Origin: Filomicrobium sp.
GTDB lineage: Bacteria; Pseudomonadota; Alphaproteobacteria; Rhizobiales; Hyphomicrobiaceae
NCBI GenBank assembly: GCA_017792465.1
Contig: CP051234.1
Span: 3,752,501 to 3,816,500 of the forward strand
Direction of reading: 5' to 3'
DNA: 64,000 bases
The translations under genes and the position numbers were made by a program. Position 1 is the stretch's first letter, and each line of letters opens with the position of its first letter. Positions 62,751 to 64,000 of the stretch are shown one piece after another. The notes under the pieces are model-generated. The model did no database searches and was not told the origin of the DNA. It was given only the letters and a program-made list of their open reading frames with translations.

Positions 62751-64000
62751 TAGGTCTGGGGGGCGTCCGTATGGGCGACGGGTTGAGTTGCCCGGTTGCC
62801 GTAGCCGATGAGCGCAAGCTTGCGGCACAGGACGTAGAACACGGGTGTGAAGATCAACCCGAAGAACGTCACGCCAAGCATGCCGGAGAAGACCGCGACA
62901 CCGAGGGCCTGGCGCATTTCGGCGCCCGCGCCTTCGGCCATCACCAGCGGGACGACGCCGAGGATGAAGGCGAAGGACGTCATCAGGATCGGGCGCAAGC
63001 GAAGGCGGCTCGCTTCGACGGCGGCTTCCCAACGATTGCGGCCTTGTGTTTCCAATTCGCGGGCGAATTCGACGATCAGGATTGCGTTCTTGGCAGCCAG
63101 GCCGACGAGCACGACAAAGCCGATCTGCGTGAGGATGTTGTTGTCCATGCCGGCCAGGGCAACGCCGCAGATCGATGACAAGAGACACATCGGAACGATG
63201 AGAATAATCGACAGCGGCAACGTCCAGCTTTCGTACTGGGCAGCAAGCAGCAGGAATACGAAGACAACCGCTAGAAGGAACGCGAGGATGGCTGTGTTCC
63301 CGGTTGATTTCTGCTGGTAGGCGATTTCGGTCCATTCATAGCCAAAGCCTTCGGGCAGGACCTCGTCGGCCAAGCGTTCCATCGTCGCCAGGGCTTCGCC
63401 GGAGCTGAACCCCGGAGCAGCGCCGCCGATGACGGCTGCGGCCGGATAAAGATTATAGCGCGGCACGCGCGAGGGGCCAGCGATGGACTTGATCGTCGCG
63501 ATAGAGCCAAGCGGAACCATGTGCCCGTCGGTGCTGCGCAGTTTAAGGCGTAGTGCATCGTCCGGGCTCAAGCGATAAGGCGCGTCGGCCTGAGCGGTGA
63601 CGCGGAACGTGCGCCCGAGATAGTTGAACTCGTTGACAAAGGCCGAGCCAATGAAGACTTCGAGTGCTTCGAATACGCGGGCGACCGGGACGTTCAAGCG
63701 CTCGGCCTGCTCGCGGTTGATGTCGAGATAGATTTGCGGCGTGTCGGTATCGAAGAAGGTGAAGACCGATGCCGTGGCCGGGTTTTCCGGCGAGTTTGCA
63801 GCGTGGGCGATTGCGCGAGCTGCATCCTTGAGCGCATTGAGGCCGCGGCCGCCGCGATCCTGGATCATCATGCGGAAGCCGCCGGCGTTGCCGATGCCGC
63901 GGACAGGCGGCGGCTTGATGACGATCGCGGCAGCGCCTTTGATGGAACCCATGGCGGCGCGCATGTCCTGGGTTATCTTTTCAAGCGTGATGCCTTTCTT
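62750..64000 (-). CDS. RND efflux pump, C-terminal part (second)
   Basis: The frame runs off the window edge, leaving 416 residues of the C-terminal half of an AcrB-like RND transporter. It includes the porter loop PPVRGIGNAGGFRMMIQDRG, TVFDKT-type segment YLGRTFRVTAQADAPYRL and membrane segments with GLAAKNAILIVEFA and LGVVPLVMAEGAGAEMRQALG. It is clearly a different copy from the pump at 28.6 kb, though closely related in pattern. The upstream part and its fusion protein lie outside the window. Confidence 0.93.
   Translation of the reverse strand, partial: KKGITLEKITQDMRAAMGSIKGAAAIVIKPPPVRGIGNAGGFRMMIQDRGGRGLNALKDAARAIAHAANSPENPATASVFTFFDTDTPQIYLDINREQAERLNVPVARVFEALEVFIGSAFVNEFNYLGRTFRVTAQADAPYRLSPDDALRLKLRSTDGHMVPLGSIATIKSIAGPSRVPRYNLYPAAAVIGGAAPGFSSGEALATMERLADEVLPEGFGYEWTEIAYQQKSTGNTAILAFLLAVVFVFLLLAAQYESWTLPLSIILIVPMCLLSSICGVALAGMDNNILTQIGFVVLVGLAAKNAILIVEFARELETQGRNRWEAAVEASRLRLRPILMTSFAFILGVVPLVMAEGAGAEMRQALGVAVFSGMLGVTFFGLIFTPVFYVLCRKLALIGYGNRATQPVAHTDAPQT

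Overview
The window looks like the chromosome of a methylotrophic alphaproteobacterium, most likely Hyphomicrobium or a close relative. The main evidence is the 3' part of a calcium-type methanol dehydrogenase cluster (mxaG end, mxaI, R, S, A, C, K, L, D) at the left end. An IalB-like protein, an MaoC-Pta fusion beside a DUF3141 protein, HhH and phasin-like modules, and many TonB, RND and porin envelope genes also fit this group. The species assignment is inference. No rRNA, tRNA, CRISPR array, insertion sequence or phage gene was recognised.

Layout. 1-7.9 kb: methanol oxidation accessory operon, tightly overlapping, ending in a YVTN-type beta-propeller gene. 8.1-9.5 kb (minus): a periplasmic parvulin-type foldase and a small secreted protein. 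9.9-15.5 kb (minus): fabI, a DUF3141 protein with a PHA-synthase-like Cys/Asp/His triad, MaoC-phosphotransacetylase and acetate kinase, as one apparent operon. 15.9-27.7 kb: an iron-siderophore type uptake island with two AraC regulators, two TonB-dependent receptors, an MFS permease, an unknown 152-residue protein, a complete FecBCD/BtuFCD-like ABC importer and a DUF2218 protein. 27.8-33 kb: a sulfotransferase-like protein and an RND efflux pair. 33.5-38.3 kb: a large orphan protein with a zinc-ribbon-like motif and an RES-like R/E/S pattern, then a sigma-54 promoter in front of a TPR protein and an ArsC-like nitrogenase-associated protein, then an RlpA-like and an IalB-like secreted protein. 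38.6-47.9 kb: a giant (about 3116 aa) autotransporter adhesin with about 33 glycine-rich repeats and embedded EF-hand-like loops. 48.6-51.3 kb: a DASS/SLC13 anion transporter with a metallophosphoesterase. 51.6-54.8 kb: small unknowns, an HhH/phasin-like fusion, an atypical OmpR-type regulator and a porin with a strong terminator. 54.9-58.7 kb: a TetR-controlled EmrAB-type efflux operon with two identical 19-bp operators. 58.8-62.7 kb: a LysR regulator divergent from doxX, VOC and FMN-reductase genes (probably a quinone/electrophile response), then two unknowns. 62.75 kb to the end: the C-terminal part of a second RND pump.

How the parts fit together. The mxa proteins assemble methanol dehydrogenase, load its calcium and pass its electrons on. 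The acetyl/acyl-phosphate operon probably handles overflow carbon or PHA-related acyl groups. The remaining genes mainly handle the envelope: metal uptake, efflux, adhesion and porin flux. The least explained pieces are the RES-like orphan (33.5 kb), the DUF3141 operon, the sigma-54-driven nif-associated pair without nif genes, the EF-hand-bearing adhesin and the HhH-phasin fusion. Start codons were chosen from Shine-Dalgarno spacing and overlaps and may differ from experiment.
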